Below, one piece after another: positions 42,585 to 52,225 of a stretch of 64,000 nt of DNA. The stretch is taken from the NCBI GenBank assembly GCA_012862575.1, contig BLSF01000004.1, forward strand, positions 124,001 through 188,000, in the 5' to 3' direction. Position numbers and translations under genes: made by a program. The first letter of the stretch is position 1. Each line of letters opens with the position of its first letter. A model generated the notes under the pieces. That model saw only the letters and a program-made list of their open reading frames with translations, had not been told where the DNA came from and did no database searches. This DNA comes from Parietichytrium sp. I65-24A. Lineage: Eukaryota; Sar; Bigyra; Thraustochytrida; Thraustochytriidae.

Positions 42585-44426
42585 CTATTCGACGTGGGTT
42601 GGAAACGGAGAATTGTAGTTCCCGTCGGCGTCAACGCACTGCGGTGGGAAGCTGATTCCCAGGCAAATATACTCGGCATAATTTGCAGCACAGAACCGCT
42701 GAGCCAGCTCCTCCGGCCAAAGTTCTGGACGTGTCAAGTTCCCTAGAACCTTCTTGGAGTGATAGTGTTGCTCATCCCACTCCACCTGCCGAGTCCAGCT
42801 CGTGTACCCCAATCGCTTCTCTTCGTGGTGTATTCTTCGTTTTTCTTCTTCGGTGTAAAGCCTTGAGCCATTTGTTTTTGTAAGATTTCGCTTAAGAAAT
42901 TCCGCAGCTTCCGGGTAACGCTCCCGGACATGCTCGACGACAGCGGTCCAGTCGTCCTGTGCATGCTGACGGTCCAGTCTACCAATCACATGAAACGGAG
43001 GCTCAAACTCCACAGCTGGGTTGCTAAATCGCGCAATTGACGTCATTTCCATTGCGGCATGCACCAAGTAGAGCATCTGCGGCGCAAAATGCGGATTCAA
43101 ACTTTTCTTTTTTCGGAGTTTCGTCATTTGCATCGCGAATGCGAGAAATTGCTCTCTATACGCCCTTTTCGGGTGCTTGCCGTGATACGTTTTACAAAAG
43201 TGCGCAAAGGAGTACATCTGGATGTATGCTCCTACGAATTTTGACAGAGGGTCTGTTACAAAAGTAAACCTCACCGCTTGTCCAGCGGATGCTCTAAAGT
43301 CCTTCTTGAATTGAGCTTTCCATCTGTACGGCTGAGCTGCGGTGGAAGTCGTGGTAGTGCGATAAAACCCTGACCCGCGTACTAGGAGCGCCATGTACGC
43401 GTCTTCTGGCCTCCATGGTCTTCCGGCCTCGTTCAGTACATCACAAGGTATTCCCTTATCCGGGTTGCAAGCGGCAACCTCTCCGCGAAATGTCATAGAT
43501 CCCACCTTTGGAATGATCATGTATCCGAGCTTCTTGCTGTTCGAAATAGCCCATGTCGTGCCGTTCCCAAAACCAAGCTTTGAGGAAACGCGCGTCCCGG
43601 TCACCCACTCTGGGCTATAAATCAGAGCTCCACTCGCTTTTGCCTCAAGGTCATCTCTACCATCCATATATTTGGCCACGTGTCGCTTCAAGCATTGGTT
43701 TATAACAGTTGGATTCACTCCACCTTTTGCACGCTCTTTCACTCGCTTTGTCCCGTCGCTTCCTACATGTGACGGGTTTTTTGGACCCTCACTCACGCGC
43801 GATGGCCTTGGCGTCTCCCTTATCAGGGTGGGTGGTTTTGTGTATTTGGCGAAAGGCGAGGCATGAGCTGGAGCTAACCAAGTCGGTTGTTGTGTTGGCG
43901 CCAAGGAAGTTGGTTGCTCTGTTGGCGCTTGCGAAGTCGGTTGCTGTGTTGGCGCCAAGGAAGTTGGTTGCTTTGTTGGCGCTTGCGAAGTCGGTTGCTG
44001 TGTTGGCGCCAAGGAAGTTGGTTGCTTTGTTGGCGCTAGCGAAGTCGGCTTTGGTGTTGGCGCCAACGAAGTTGGCTTTGGTGTTGGAGCTGGGGTCGTG
44101 CGGGCAGGACTTATTTGAGAGCTAGAATGTCCTGACTCATCCTTCTTCGAAAGCTCCGGAAGATGTCCATACTGTGAGCCGCTTTTCTCGCCAAACTTGC
44201 CATGCACCTCCACCTCTGTTCCATAGCCCAACCTTTTGTCCGCAATCCTTCCCACTAAGTTCCATCGATTATCGCCGCTGGTGATGAGAAAGACAAGGAA
44301 AGCTGTCACTGAGAAGACAGCAAACCTGGCAACAAACCTCTTGCCGGTGTTCACCTCCTCAAGTGTTTCTATCTCATCATCATCATCCTCCTCCTGCTCC
44401 TCGCTCGCTACGGGCCGATACTTCAT
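42585..44426 (-). CDS. type II membrane sulfotransferase-like protein with Pro/Thr repeat stem
   Basis: The protein is 613 residues from ATG 44426. An acidic cytosolic tail (EEQEEDDDDE) precedes one membrane anchor (about 35-51, FAVFSVTAFLVFLIT). A long stem (about 105-190) holds eight tandem nine-residue APTxxPTSL units, likely O-glycosylated. The lumenal domain (about 240-600) has LGYMIIPKVGSMTFR, which fits the 5'-phosphosulfate loop of Golgi carbohydrate sulfotransferases (IPKxxxT/S), and VRFTFVTDPLSKFVGAYIQM, which fits the 3'-phosphate loop (RDPxxRxxSxY-like, with TDP in place of RDP). Cys residues and several N-glycosylation sites (NGT, NLT) are present. The predicted role is PAPS-dependent sulfation of a glycan in the Golgi. 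The acceptor is unknown, and the TDP change makes activity less certain. It neighbours two fucosyltransferase-like genes on the same strand. Confidence 0.75.
   Translation of the reverse strand: MKYRPVASEEQEEDDDDEIETLEEVNTGKRFVARFAVFSVTAFLVFLITSGDNRWNLVGRIADKRLGYGTEVEVHGKFGEKSGSQYGHLPELSKKDESGHSSSQISPARTTPAPTPKPTSLAPTPKPTSLAPTKQPTSLAPTQQPTSQAPTKQPTSLAPTQQPTSQAPTEQPTSLAPTQQPTWLAPAHASPFAKYTKPPTLIRETPRPSRVSEGPKNPSHVGSDGTKRVKERAKGGVNPTVINQCLKRHVAKYMDGRDDLEAKASGALIYSPEWVTGTRVSSKLGFGNGTTWAISNSKKLGYMIIPKVGSMTFRGEVAACNPDKGIPCDVLNEAGRPWRPEDAYMALLVRGSGFYRTTTTSTAAQPYRWKAQFKKDFRASAGQAVRFTFVTDPLSKFVGAYIQMYSFAHFCKTYHGKHPKRAYREQFLAFAMQMTKLRKKKSLNPHFAPQMLYLVHAAMEMTSIARFSNPAVEFEPPFHVIGRLDRQHAQDDWTAVVEHVRERYPEAAEFLKRNLTKTNGSRLYTEEEKRRIHHEEKRLGYTSWTRQVEWDEQHYHSKKVLGNLTRPELWPEELAQRFCAANYAEYICLGISFPPQCVDADGNYNSPFPTHVE
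43877..44094 (-). repeat. coding minisatellite, eight 27-bp units (APTxxPTSL)
   Basis: Units encode nine residues each. A higher-order 54-bp pair (SLAPTQQPT/SQAPTKQPT) is repeated nearly perfectly, which points to recent expansion and likely length variation between strains. Confidence 0.88.
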
Positions 44427-45419
44427 GGCGCTGCTTGCCCGCTTTGGAGTGTTGCCTCCGAGTCTGCGTCAAAAGCAGGAGATTCGGATCTCAAGTGGAC
44501 CCGCGCGCTCAACTTCCTGCAAACTTCTTGGTGTGTTTCCGCACGTATCGTTGGACTCAAACAGACTATGCTTGTCTCTACTGAATCAATTCTCGCAATA
44601 GTACCATCACCATGTGCGTGGAGTATGTTTCTTTGTTTCACTGTGAATGCCTTCCTGAAAATTGGGACAATCAGAAGCATTTTGCCCAAGTCCGTCTCGA
44701 GCGTAGTCAAAGTTTGATTCCTTTTAAACGGTCTTTCTATCCTTCCACCAACCCGCAACGGTCGAGCGCTAAGCTCGCGGCCACTTTTGCTCGCGGCCAG
44801 CTTTCAATCAAGACACGTTTGCGCTCCTTCCGACATCCCCGCTATCAGTGTCACAATCAGTCACAGTCACAGTATGAAAGTGTATGAACACAAACACAGG
44901 CTTGGGACGAATTTTCGGCGGCCGCAAACTTCTATCTACGGTTACCGTGGAGATTTATCGCTAACAGTTGAGGCACTTTTCAGCTGAGGACACACTCGAG
45001 TCCTACTTCAAGGTTTGCTCATTATTAGACGTGTGATACGATGGAGAATTATTGTATACGATGTACAATCACTCTCACAGCGAATTGGGAGACGGCCGCG
45101 TAGAGCAAGATCGGCAGAACTGACGACTTGGCTCAAAAAGCGATTTTGTTGCACAGACGGAGAGTGCCAGGGAATGAAATTGAGAATCTCTCAGACGGAG
45201 GCTAACTGCTTCGCCAGTCTCTACTCATGCGAGAAACTCTGAACCAACAAATTGATTTTTCTAAAAATTAACAAGTTTCGGCTCGAATCCTGGCTCTTCA
45301 AAGAGGTGAATGTTATTGCAAAGGGTAAGGGTTCGAATTGTTCGAGATGAAGTCAGATAGCAGCAGACTGAGTTTTACAACCACAATCTCCTTGTACAAA
45401 GGTTTCAGGGCAAGGTGAA
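44427..45419. other. intergenic, nothing recognised
   Basis: A 1-kb spacer between two minus-strand genes. It should contain the promoter of the sulfotransferase-like gene. No gene or clear repeat was found. Confidence 0.5.
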
Positions 45420-48278
45420 TTACGTGTTTCGAGAGACGCGACGAGCACTTCGGCGTCTCCGATTGGGCGGGGTGGAGGCCACCGGAGGGTCTGGGAGGAC
45501 AATGAACGGCGATTCAGAATCTCGCGCGTGTAACTCCTTCTTTTCTTCTGCAGTGCCGTACAGGTACACGCATTCATTACTGCGATACCAGCTGGCAGAG
45601 CCGAGGAAATCAACCAGAATACTTTTGCGAGTGTAAGATGAGCTACCAGAGCATCTGGGAGACACTTGAGAATTGGTATCAGGCCAAAAGTTTTCGAGGT
45701 TCGTCCTCGCGTATGAGATGGTTTTGGAAAATGTGGAATGGAAACTTCCAACGAAATTTGTCGAGCGTGCACACAGGGCCTGCTCCACTAATCCGAACAT
45801 GTCAAAGAAGAGCTGCTCCGAACCTATTACCTTTCGCATAGACTTTAGAGCAACGCGTACTTTGGCGCTCTGAAACAAATTCTGGTACATCAAGACGCTG
45901 GTATCATTGCCTATACCCTGCTCTATCTCCCGGATCAGAGGGTTATGTTCGCTTGCATCTGTCGCTATGTACAACGGAATCTCCGAGTCAGGAAGACCAA
46001 GTTGGCTCGCGGCTCTGACAAAGGCATTGGCGCTCACCTCTCTCTCTAATGCGCTTGCCTTCTTCACAAAGTGCTTCATCTTGTCCCCAATCCGAACATG
46101 AGCGCAGTTAAAGTTCTCTCCCAAAACATACACTTGAATCCGCTCCGCCATTGCAAGAACTGGCTGCGCGTACCGAATATGCTTCCTGAACGGTCTGTTG
46201 AGTGGATCCATTCTCCGCGAATAGAATCGCCCGAGAATCACAAAGAACTTTTGTTCTGTCTGCTCGGATACCGTGCGGTAGACATGTTTATGGTAATTCT
46301 CACCGCTCGCTGTGAGACCGGCTTTGCTCAACTCCAACAGGTAAGCGTCAGGATTCTCAAACATATTAGGCTGCTCAAAATCCAAACCCATTTCAGAACG
46401 AAACAAGTCATCTAGAGTCATGTTCAAATACACTGCATCCACACCACTCTTAGCCATCAGATACTCAAGATCCAGCGCCTCATATGCAGGCAGGACCTCG
46501 TCTATCCTCGTTGTCAAATATCGGCGAAAAAGATTCGTATGTTTGGCAATCGGAGGGACCACCAAAACTCGATTTGAGAGCTTTGCCAAGTACATGGCGT
46601 TCAAGAGACAGATGAGCTGATTGTTGAATCCGCCGGAGGGGGTGTACAGGAGATACTTGCCTGTTAGTCTTGTACCCTTCTGGACCACTTTGTGCGGTGG
46701 AACGTCCACCTGGCCCCAGTAGGCGTTCGATGATCTCCGTTTTGGCGGCTTTCGGATCGAGCGATTTGCTTCTCGCGGCGGAAGGGTTTGAGCTGTAATC
46801 TCCTTGAAAATTTGGAAATCACTCGATTCTTCATCTTTTGCCAGTTCGCTGCCACTCGCAATGGCGCCAGGGAGCTGAACCATGAATACCTCTGAATTCC
46901 CATCACCCGGAACCATCTTCATCCCACCCAATGACTCTTTTGCGAGGTCACGAACAGCGACCTTTTGGATTTGACTCAATCCAGCATCAGAGACAGTCAA
47001 AGGCTCGCGCCCGCTCCCGTGTTGCAACTCCAGTGATTCTATCAATGGCGGAACAAAAGCGTCTGATAGAGCTACCCTCAAGCCTTCCGTCTCGGTTGAC
47101 GACTCCTTAGATGCCAACCCGGATCCATTGCTCACAGAGCTTGGTTTTTCGGAAGTAGAGTTGAGCATATGACTGGACTTCTGTCCTCCTTCAATCCCCG
47201 AAATGTGAGTTTCTGGTACATTACGGCTCTCATCGCTAGTAGTTGTGTCGCGCTCGGAAAGTGTTTTTGCACGTTCATCCTCGACGCCATCCACCTGTTC
47301 TTTAATTTCAGAGTCATCCTGGTACTCTCTTTCTATTGCTTCCTTTGGAGAAAGGTTGGAAGCGCGAGTGGCCTCCCCCTTGCTAGCCGTAAGATGTGAG
47401 CCGACGTACTCGTATTCGTCGTCTACAAACTCCAACTCATAGTCATCCTCGAAGAGCGGAAATGAAAAGTCAGACTCCTCTCCTGAGGAGGGTATGGCTT
47501 TCGTGCCTCCTTGCTTTCGTATCATCTCAAAGGACTGCATCATGGCGAGGAGCCTTTCATTTGGATCGACAACATCGGTTCCGTTTTGAAGCGCTTTACT
47601 TTCCTGTGGAGTGAAAACGAGCTCTGTTCGAAGCAGCTCTGACGCCATCTCTGCGTGCGGAATCTGCTTCAAGTCAAGGTGTTTATTTGCGAACGAAGAT
47701 GTCTGAGCCCCTGCTTCTTGGAGAACGACGGGTCTTTCAAAGTTACCCTCGTGGTATATCATGTCCTCCGATTCTGAATCTGCATTTCGATTGTCCTCCT
47801 CATCGTAGGCGAGCAGATCAGCATTTACCTGAGCCAACATTTCAATAAGCCCAGCACCCTCGTCGCGGCCATCGTTTTTGCCAACCTGTTCCCCATCAAG
47901 CAGATCTCCTGGGTCTTCTGTGTATTGAGTCTCCTCGAAACCGCGCAAACTGTCCCTGTCTAGATGTGTACGGGCCCTTTGTCGGCTCGAGGGCCGTAAC
48001 ACCGCAACTCGTTGCCGTTTCCCACTTGCGACTATTGTGTTTAGGTAGAGTACAAGAGCAGCCGCCAAAACGAATGCCGCTCCAAGTAAACGCGGGTATC
48101 TCGAGTGGCTGGATGGCCGCTTCACTGAGAGGACTCCTGTGTTGCTCTTATAGAGTCTGCCCCTTTGCACGGCCATTTTCGCTCTTTGCACTATTTCGCG
48201 GATCGAGACCCTTGCCAGCAGGCCTGCCCCTTCTTCTATCTCCTGTCCGTCAGCTGGCTGGTCTTCTTGCAGGCTCAT
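45420..48278 (-). CDS. large O-fucosyltransferase-like type II membrane protein
   Basis: The protein is 952 residues from ATG 48278. It has a cytosolic N-terminus, one membrane anchor (about 62-82, LLGAAFVLAAALVLYLNTIV), then a long acidic Ser-rich stem to about 530. The catalytic-like domain (about 530-930) has the GDP-fucose O-fucosyltransferase hallmarks: LLYTPSGGFNNQLICLL (about 544), NCAHVRIGDK (about 726, the HxRxGD motif with the Arg that contacts GDP-fucose) and FVGSFHSTFSKTI (about 846). A final Cys-containing segment follows. The expected reaction is transfer of fucose from GDP-fucose in ER or Golgi, to protein or polysaccharide. The stem of about 450 residues is unusually long. It is a diverged paralogue of the gene at 49491-51128. 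A role in surface glycan assembly is inferred from the neighbouring sulfotransferase-like and exostosin-like genes. Confidence 0.82.
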   Translation of the reverse strand: MSLQEDQPADGQEIEEGAGLLARVSIREIVQRAKMAVQRGRLYKSNTGVLSVKRPSSHSRYPRLLGAAFVLAAALVLYLNTIVASGKRQRVAVLRPSSRQRARTHLDRDSLRGFEETQYTEDPGDLLDGEQVGKNDGRDEGAGLIEMLAQVNADLLAYDEEDNRNADSESEDMIYHEGNFERPVVLQEAGAQTSSFANKHLDLKQIPHAEMASELLRTELVFTPQESKALQNGTDVVDPNERLLAMMQSFEMIRKQGGTKAIPSSGEESDFSFPLFEDDYELEFVDDEYEYVGSHLTASKGEATRASNLSPKEAIEREYQDDSEIKEQVDGVEDERAKTLSERDTTTSDESRNVPETHISGIEGGQKSSHMLNSTSEKPSSVSNGSGLASKESSTETEGLRVALSDAFVPPLIESLELQHGSGREPLTVSDAGLSQIQKVAVRDLAKESLGGMKMVPGDGNSEVFMVQLPGAIASGSELAKDEESSDFQIFKEITAQTLPPREANRSIRKPPKRRSSNAYWGQVDVPPHKVVQKGTRLTGKYLLYTPSGGFNNQLICLLNAMYLAKLSNRVLVVPPIAKHTNLFRRYLTTRIDEVLPAYEALDLEYLMAKSGVDAVYLNMTLDDLFRSEMGLDFEQPNMFENPDAYLLELSKAGLTASGENYHKHVYRTVSEQTEQKFFVILGRFYSRRMDPLNRPFRKHIRYAQPVLAMAERIQVYVLGENFNCAHVRIGDKMKHFVKKASALEREVSANAFVRAASQLGLPDSEIPLYIATDASEHNPLIREIEQGIGNDTSVLMYQNLFQSAKVRVALKSMRKVIGSEQLFFDMFGLVEQALCARSTNFVGSFHSTFSKTISYARTNLENFWPDTNSQVSPRCSGSSSYTRKSILVDFLGSASWYRSNECVYLYGTAEEKKELHARDSESPFIVLPDPPVASTPPNRRRRSARRVSRNT

Positions 48279-49490
48279 CCACAAACCCGCTCAAGCTATT
48301 CGGAGTGAATTGTCCACGCTCTCGCTCCGTTGCTCCTTCCGTTGCCCAGCTGCTCAGCAGCCCGATTGCCCGTTGTTTGAGCCAAACTCGTCTGCCTGGT
48401 CACGATCCTCTGACTTTGAACGCCTCTGAACACTGGGATTGCCACAGCGCGCAACTTCTGAGTAGTTTGGGATACTTTGAGACTCGAGTTCGCTTGCAAA
48501 GTTGCAGCAGTTGCAGCAGGTGCAGCTACTCAATGCCAGTACATTCGACTTCACTGCAAACTGTAGTTCTCTCGTGATGTAGCACTGTGCACTCGTCGCA
48601 CTGCGAAAGATCAGATGCGCTGGGCTAGACCCTACTACGATAAACCCTCGGAGTTGGCTTGCGCCGCCTTTACCTTTATGTGAATCTCGTTTTCTAAAAA
48701 TAAGATGAATGATGGGACACTTGGCTGGTCTTTCATACTTATTCTATTTCTTCCACACTGAAATTGTACGATAATGCGACGAAATCACGGAGATGTCTCG
48801 AATAGGGACTCAGTAGCACTTGATACGTATGTGTGGGCGTACATGAAAACTATGGTAGCCTTTATAGGGGAAGCTAATAGAGAAAGCCGCTTCAGTGGGA
48901 CACTGTGGGGTTCGCAACGATACGAGGGGGAAGTTATTTTCGACATGAAAGTGACGCGTTTTGGCGCCCTGCCTGAGGCTATGCGGATTGTGAGGCAAAA
49001 TGGGAGTTGTCTGCCATACAGTCGAGGTGCTAGTACTGTGTAAGTGCTTACTGGGAAAGGCTTTCCCACGGAGAATTTGAGATGTAAAAGTGCTGAGATA
49101 CAAGGACCGGATTGGCGAGTGCAGACTTTCCTACGAGAAAAACATTTAAGCGAAGAAGCCGTTTCACTTCATTTCATTTCGTACAGTACTTTACCAATTT
49201 GAAGCATCGACAGGCACGAAATCGACCACCGAGGGCGAGCACATCTCGGCCTGCATACTTCTTCAAATTCTACTTTGTCTCCAAAGTGTCTTGTCCCGAG
49301 CTACACAATGAGCTCTAGACTCACTTTGCACTGGTATCACCGACACTCCACTTGCTGGCTTGGTGAGTGACACCATCAAAAAAATTGTTGCAAATGAGAC
49401 GAGAATTGTTCTCAAAATGCAAAACAGTTGCGACGAATTCTAAGGGCGCTAAAAGAAAAGCACATCAATCCGGCTACCCGGCTCATCGTT
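48279..49490. other. intergenic interval of 1.2 kb
   Basis: Nothing convincing. It lies between the two fucosyltransferase-like genes and should hold the promoter of the larger one. Confidence 0.5.
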
Positions 49491-51128
49491 TCAGCGAGGC
49501 CACTCTTCTCCGTCCAGACATACAAAATCACCATACGCCCCAAAGTAGTCGACAAGAACCTGTGATTTATCACATAGCCCAAGGGTTCCTCCTTCCTGAA
49601 CTCTGCCTTCAGCTTCGCTATCAAAGTCGTACTCCAAGTTAGACCGCCTCGCGAGAATGGTTCTGGAGAAGGAAGAATGCATCGTTCCAATGAAATGATC
49701 GGACGTTGAACACACCAACTGTTCAATGATTCCAAAAATTCCGTCGAACAATTTATCCGACTCAAAGCTCGCCCGTAGAGACTGCAAACTTTCGCGCACC
49801 CGCGGATCGATCAGCAGACTCTCGCTGTCTACAATCTTGCTGAAGTTGGCATAAATGGGCTGAAGAAAGGGATGGCTTCTATTCTCGTCGCTGGCAAGGT
49901 ACAACGGAGACTCGAAGCTCACGCCAATCTCTGAAGCGGTCTTCACAAACCCGTCACCTTGGAGCTCATTAGCAGCAGGCCGTTTGGAAATCATTCGGAA
50001 TTTGTCTCCAAGCCGAACATGCATTGAGTCATACTTTGGTCCAAGCACCTGCGTTGTGATAGTATTCGCGATGCTTCGCAGTCTTGCTGCGTATTGGAGG
50101 TGGACGAGAAATTCTTTCGTTTCACTCTTCCATCTCCGGGTGAAGAATCTGCCAAACAGGATCAGAAAAGGCTTTGAAGACTGCTTTGCTCTGGATATTG
50201 TTTTCCGGTGAAAGGATTCTGTTCCTTCGGTAAGCCCACCTTTGTTGAGCAATATTAAATCGAGATGCTTCGATCGTGGATTTGGGTTCTTCCACAACAT
50301 GGCAAAATACTTGCGCAAGAAAAATGCAAGTGTGCGCTCTTTTTCAATCTGAACCATTCGCACCCCCGTCTGTTTCGCCATATAGTCAAGGTCCAACGCG
50401 TTCTTCATGGGAGCCACTTCTGTCCTATTCAACTTCAGGTACCCAAAGTAGTAAAAGGCGTGACGTCCGACAGGTGGAACAATCAAAGTTCGGTTGAGCG
50501 TTTTTGACAAGTACATTGCGGAGAGTAAGCAAGAGAGCTGATTATTAAAGCCTCCGGACGGGGTGTACATGAGAAATTTCTCTCCGGGTGGAAACTCTCC
50601 GCGAAATTTTGCCAAAAGTTCTGAACGGCTCTTTTTTGGCAAAGCTGTCTCCTCCTGAGGGACAATAATGCTAGGCTCGATCTGCACCTGAGCGAGCTGT
50701 TCGATGGGTGGTGCAGTTTGCCTCGGTCTCATGGGATAACGACTCGAGACGTTCATATGAAGCATTAGAAGGAAATACACCCCAACAAAGACTATCGTTG
50801 CCGTTGCTACTTGCTTATTCCATCGGCTTTGATACAAGCCAAACCATTGTCTGGCAATGTTCTTGTCCAGAATGACAGCCCTCGAAGCTCTGTCACACCA
50901 TTCGCGAGTTCCAAGCTCCGGCAATTTTCCTTGTTTTTTCGGGGAAGCCTCCATTGCTGCCTTTTCGTAATTCCGGTCCACAGGGATTGTGTGTTCGTTG
51001 CCTTCGCCATCCTCGCCACAACCGGGTGCAGCCGACTTTTCTCTCTCAGCGACAATGCCAGCTGCGCCGGTGCGCACGCACTCTTCTGTATCAATGTCCC
51101 GTCGCTGCGAAAGCCCAAAAAACTTCAT
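49491..51128 (-). CDS. O-fucosyltransferase-like type II membrane protein
   Basis: The protein is 545 residues from ATG 51128. An approximately 105-residue cytosolic part is followed by a membrane anchor (about 106-123, VATATIVFVGVYFLLML) and a short stem. The domain starts near residue 185: FLMYTPSGGFNNQLSCLL (about 191), MHVRLGDKF (about 371) and FIGTMHSSFSRTILARR (about 495). The three motifs align with those of the neighbour at 45.4-48.3 kb, so the two arose by tandem duplication followed by strong divergence outside the core. The stem here is short. The predicted activity is GDP-fucose-dependent fucosylation in the secretory pathway. Acceptor specificity is unknown. The long cytosolic tail is unusual for a Golgi enzyme and might carry sorting signals. 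Confidence 0.83.
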   Translation of the reverse strand: MKFFGLSQRRDIDTEECVRTGAAGIVAEREKSAAPGCGEDGEGNEHTIPVDRNYEKAAMEASPKKQGKLPELGTREWCDRASRAVILDKNIARQWFGLYQSRWNKQVATATIVFVGVYFLLMLHMNVSSRYPMRPRQTAPPIEQLAQVQIEPSIIVPQEETALPKKSRSELLAKFRGEFPPGEKFLMYTPSGGFNNQLSCLLSAMYLSKTLNRTLIVPPVGRHAFYYFGYLKLNRTEVAPMKNALDLDYMAKQTGVRMVQIEKERTLAFFLRKYFAMLWKNPNPRSKHLDLILLNKGGLTEGTESFHRKTISRAKQSSKPFLILFGRFFTRRWKSETKEFLVHLQYAARLRSIANTITTQVLGPKYDSMHVRLGDKFRMISKRPAANELQGDGFVKTASEIGVSFESPLYLASDENRSHPFLQPIYANFSKIVDSESLLIDPRVRESLQSLRASFESDKLFDGIFGIIEQLVCSTSDHFIGTMHSSFSRTILARRSNLEYDFDSEAEGRVQEGGTLGLCDKSQVLVDYFGAYGDFVCLDGEEWPR

Positions 51129-52225
51129 GATCCTCTGCAACACGTTCCGTTGCCTCGATTAAGCGTCCACGTTCGCTGCGTTCTCCTGCCAAAACCGGGG
51201 AAAGCACTCGGCCGGTACCACCCGCGCGCCTCGCTTGGCACAATATTCGAATGCGTTCGTTTCCCAATAGGGCAAAGTGCAGGCTACGAGTCTTCTGCGC
51301 CGGTCCCGCGCGATCCGAAAACGCGTGCTCGAATCTCGTCTTCCACTACCCAGTCCTGACTGGACTGACTGACATGGAGCACCAGGCCAGTATTCGCCCT
51401 CACACACTGTGCTCACGGTGACAGAGTACTTGTACACGGCGCTCCTGCGAAGCGGTTTTGGCCGTCAAGAGTACCGACACTCACACTCGTCAGTGCCCGC
51501 TTTGCCATCTTTTCAGTCTTTCGAGTATTTCGAGTCTATGATTTCACTAGTTTCACTCGAAGGTTTGGAGAGATACTCTTTTGCGAAGCTACATCGCATT
51601 TTTTGTGTAATGGAGAGGTACGTTTAAAGCCTAGATGAGTTGTTGCCCGCAAAATCGAATAGGTTTCGCTTCCTCCAGGTTCTAGTAAAGCTTAATGTTA
51701 AGCTGTAGTATTGAGGCAGCAATGCCGAGTTGTGCTTTGGGTAATGCAAACTGTAAGAAAGTGGGACAGTTTCTTAGCACTTGTACTAATAGAATGCCTA
51801 CAGCCGTCAAGAGAAAATCGTACCACAGAAGTTCCGACTCACATTCATGCCGAAGTTGCCAGCCACAAAGTGCAGCGAAAACAAACCCTAAAGCAGTGGG
51901 AATTTGCCCACCAGATCATTCGCTGTGAGGACGGACATCTTCAAAGCTCTCGGGAATGTCGAAAACTTTTTTAAAATTAAAACATTTATTTTGGGTGAAA
52001 CTTGGAAAAATTGTCACAAAACTTGGTTCTCTTTTTTTAATCGGGAGAAAAATGGACACGCCCTCCGCGCTTTGAAAATTCATCGTTGGGATCTTTTTCA
52101 CTGACAAAACTGGCGAAAGCCTAGTTTGTATAATTGCGAGCGCAAAATTTTTTTGAGCATCTCTTCTCGCTTGAGGTGTATCACATGATATGCGCATCGA
52201 GCTTGAAGGTGGAGAATCTTTTATG
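51129..52225. other. intergenic interval of 1.1 kb
   Basis: No supported gene. It holds the expected promoter of the fucosyltransferase-like gene and the 3' region of the exostosin-like gene. No clear repeats. Confidence 0.5.

Noticed and set aside
45280-45345. Possible tRNA (GGCTCGAATCCTGG and GGGTTCGAATTG words)
   Set aside because: No acceptor or anticodon stem could be paired around these words.
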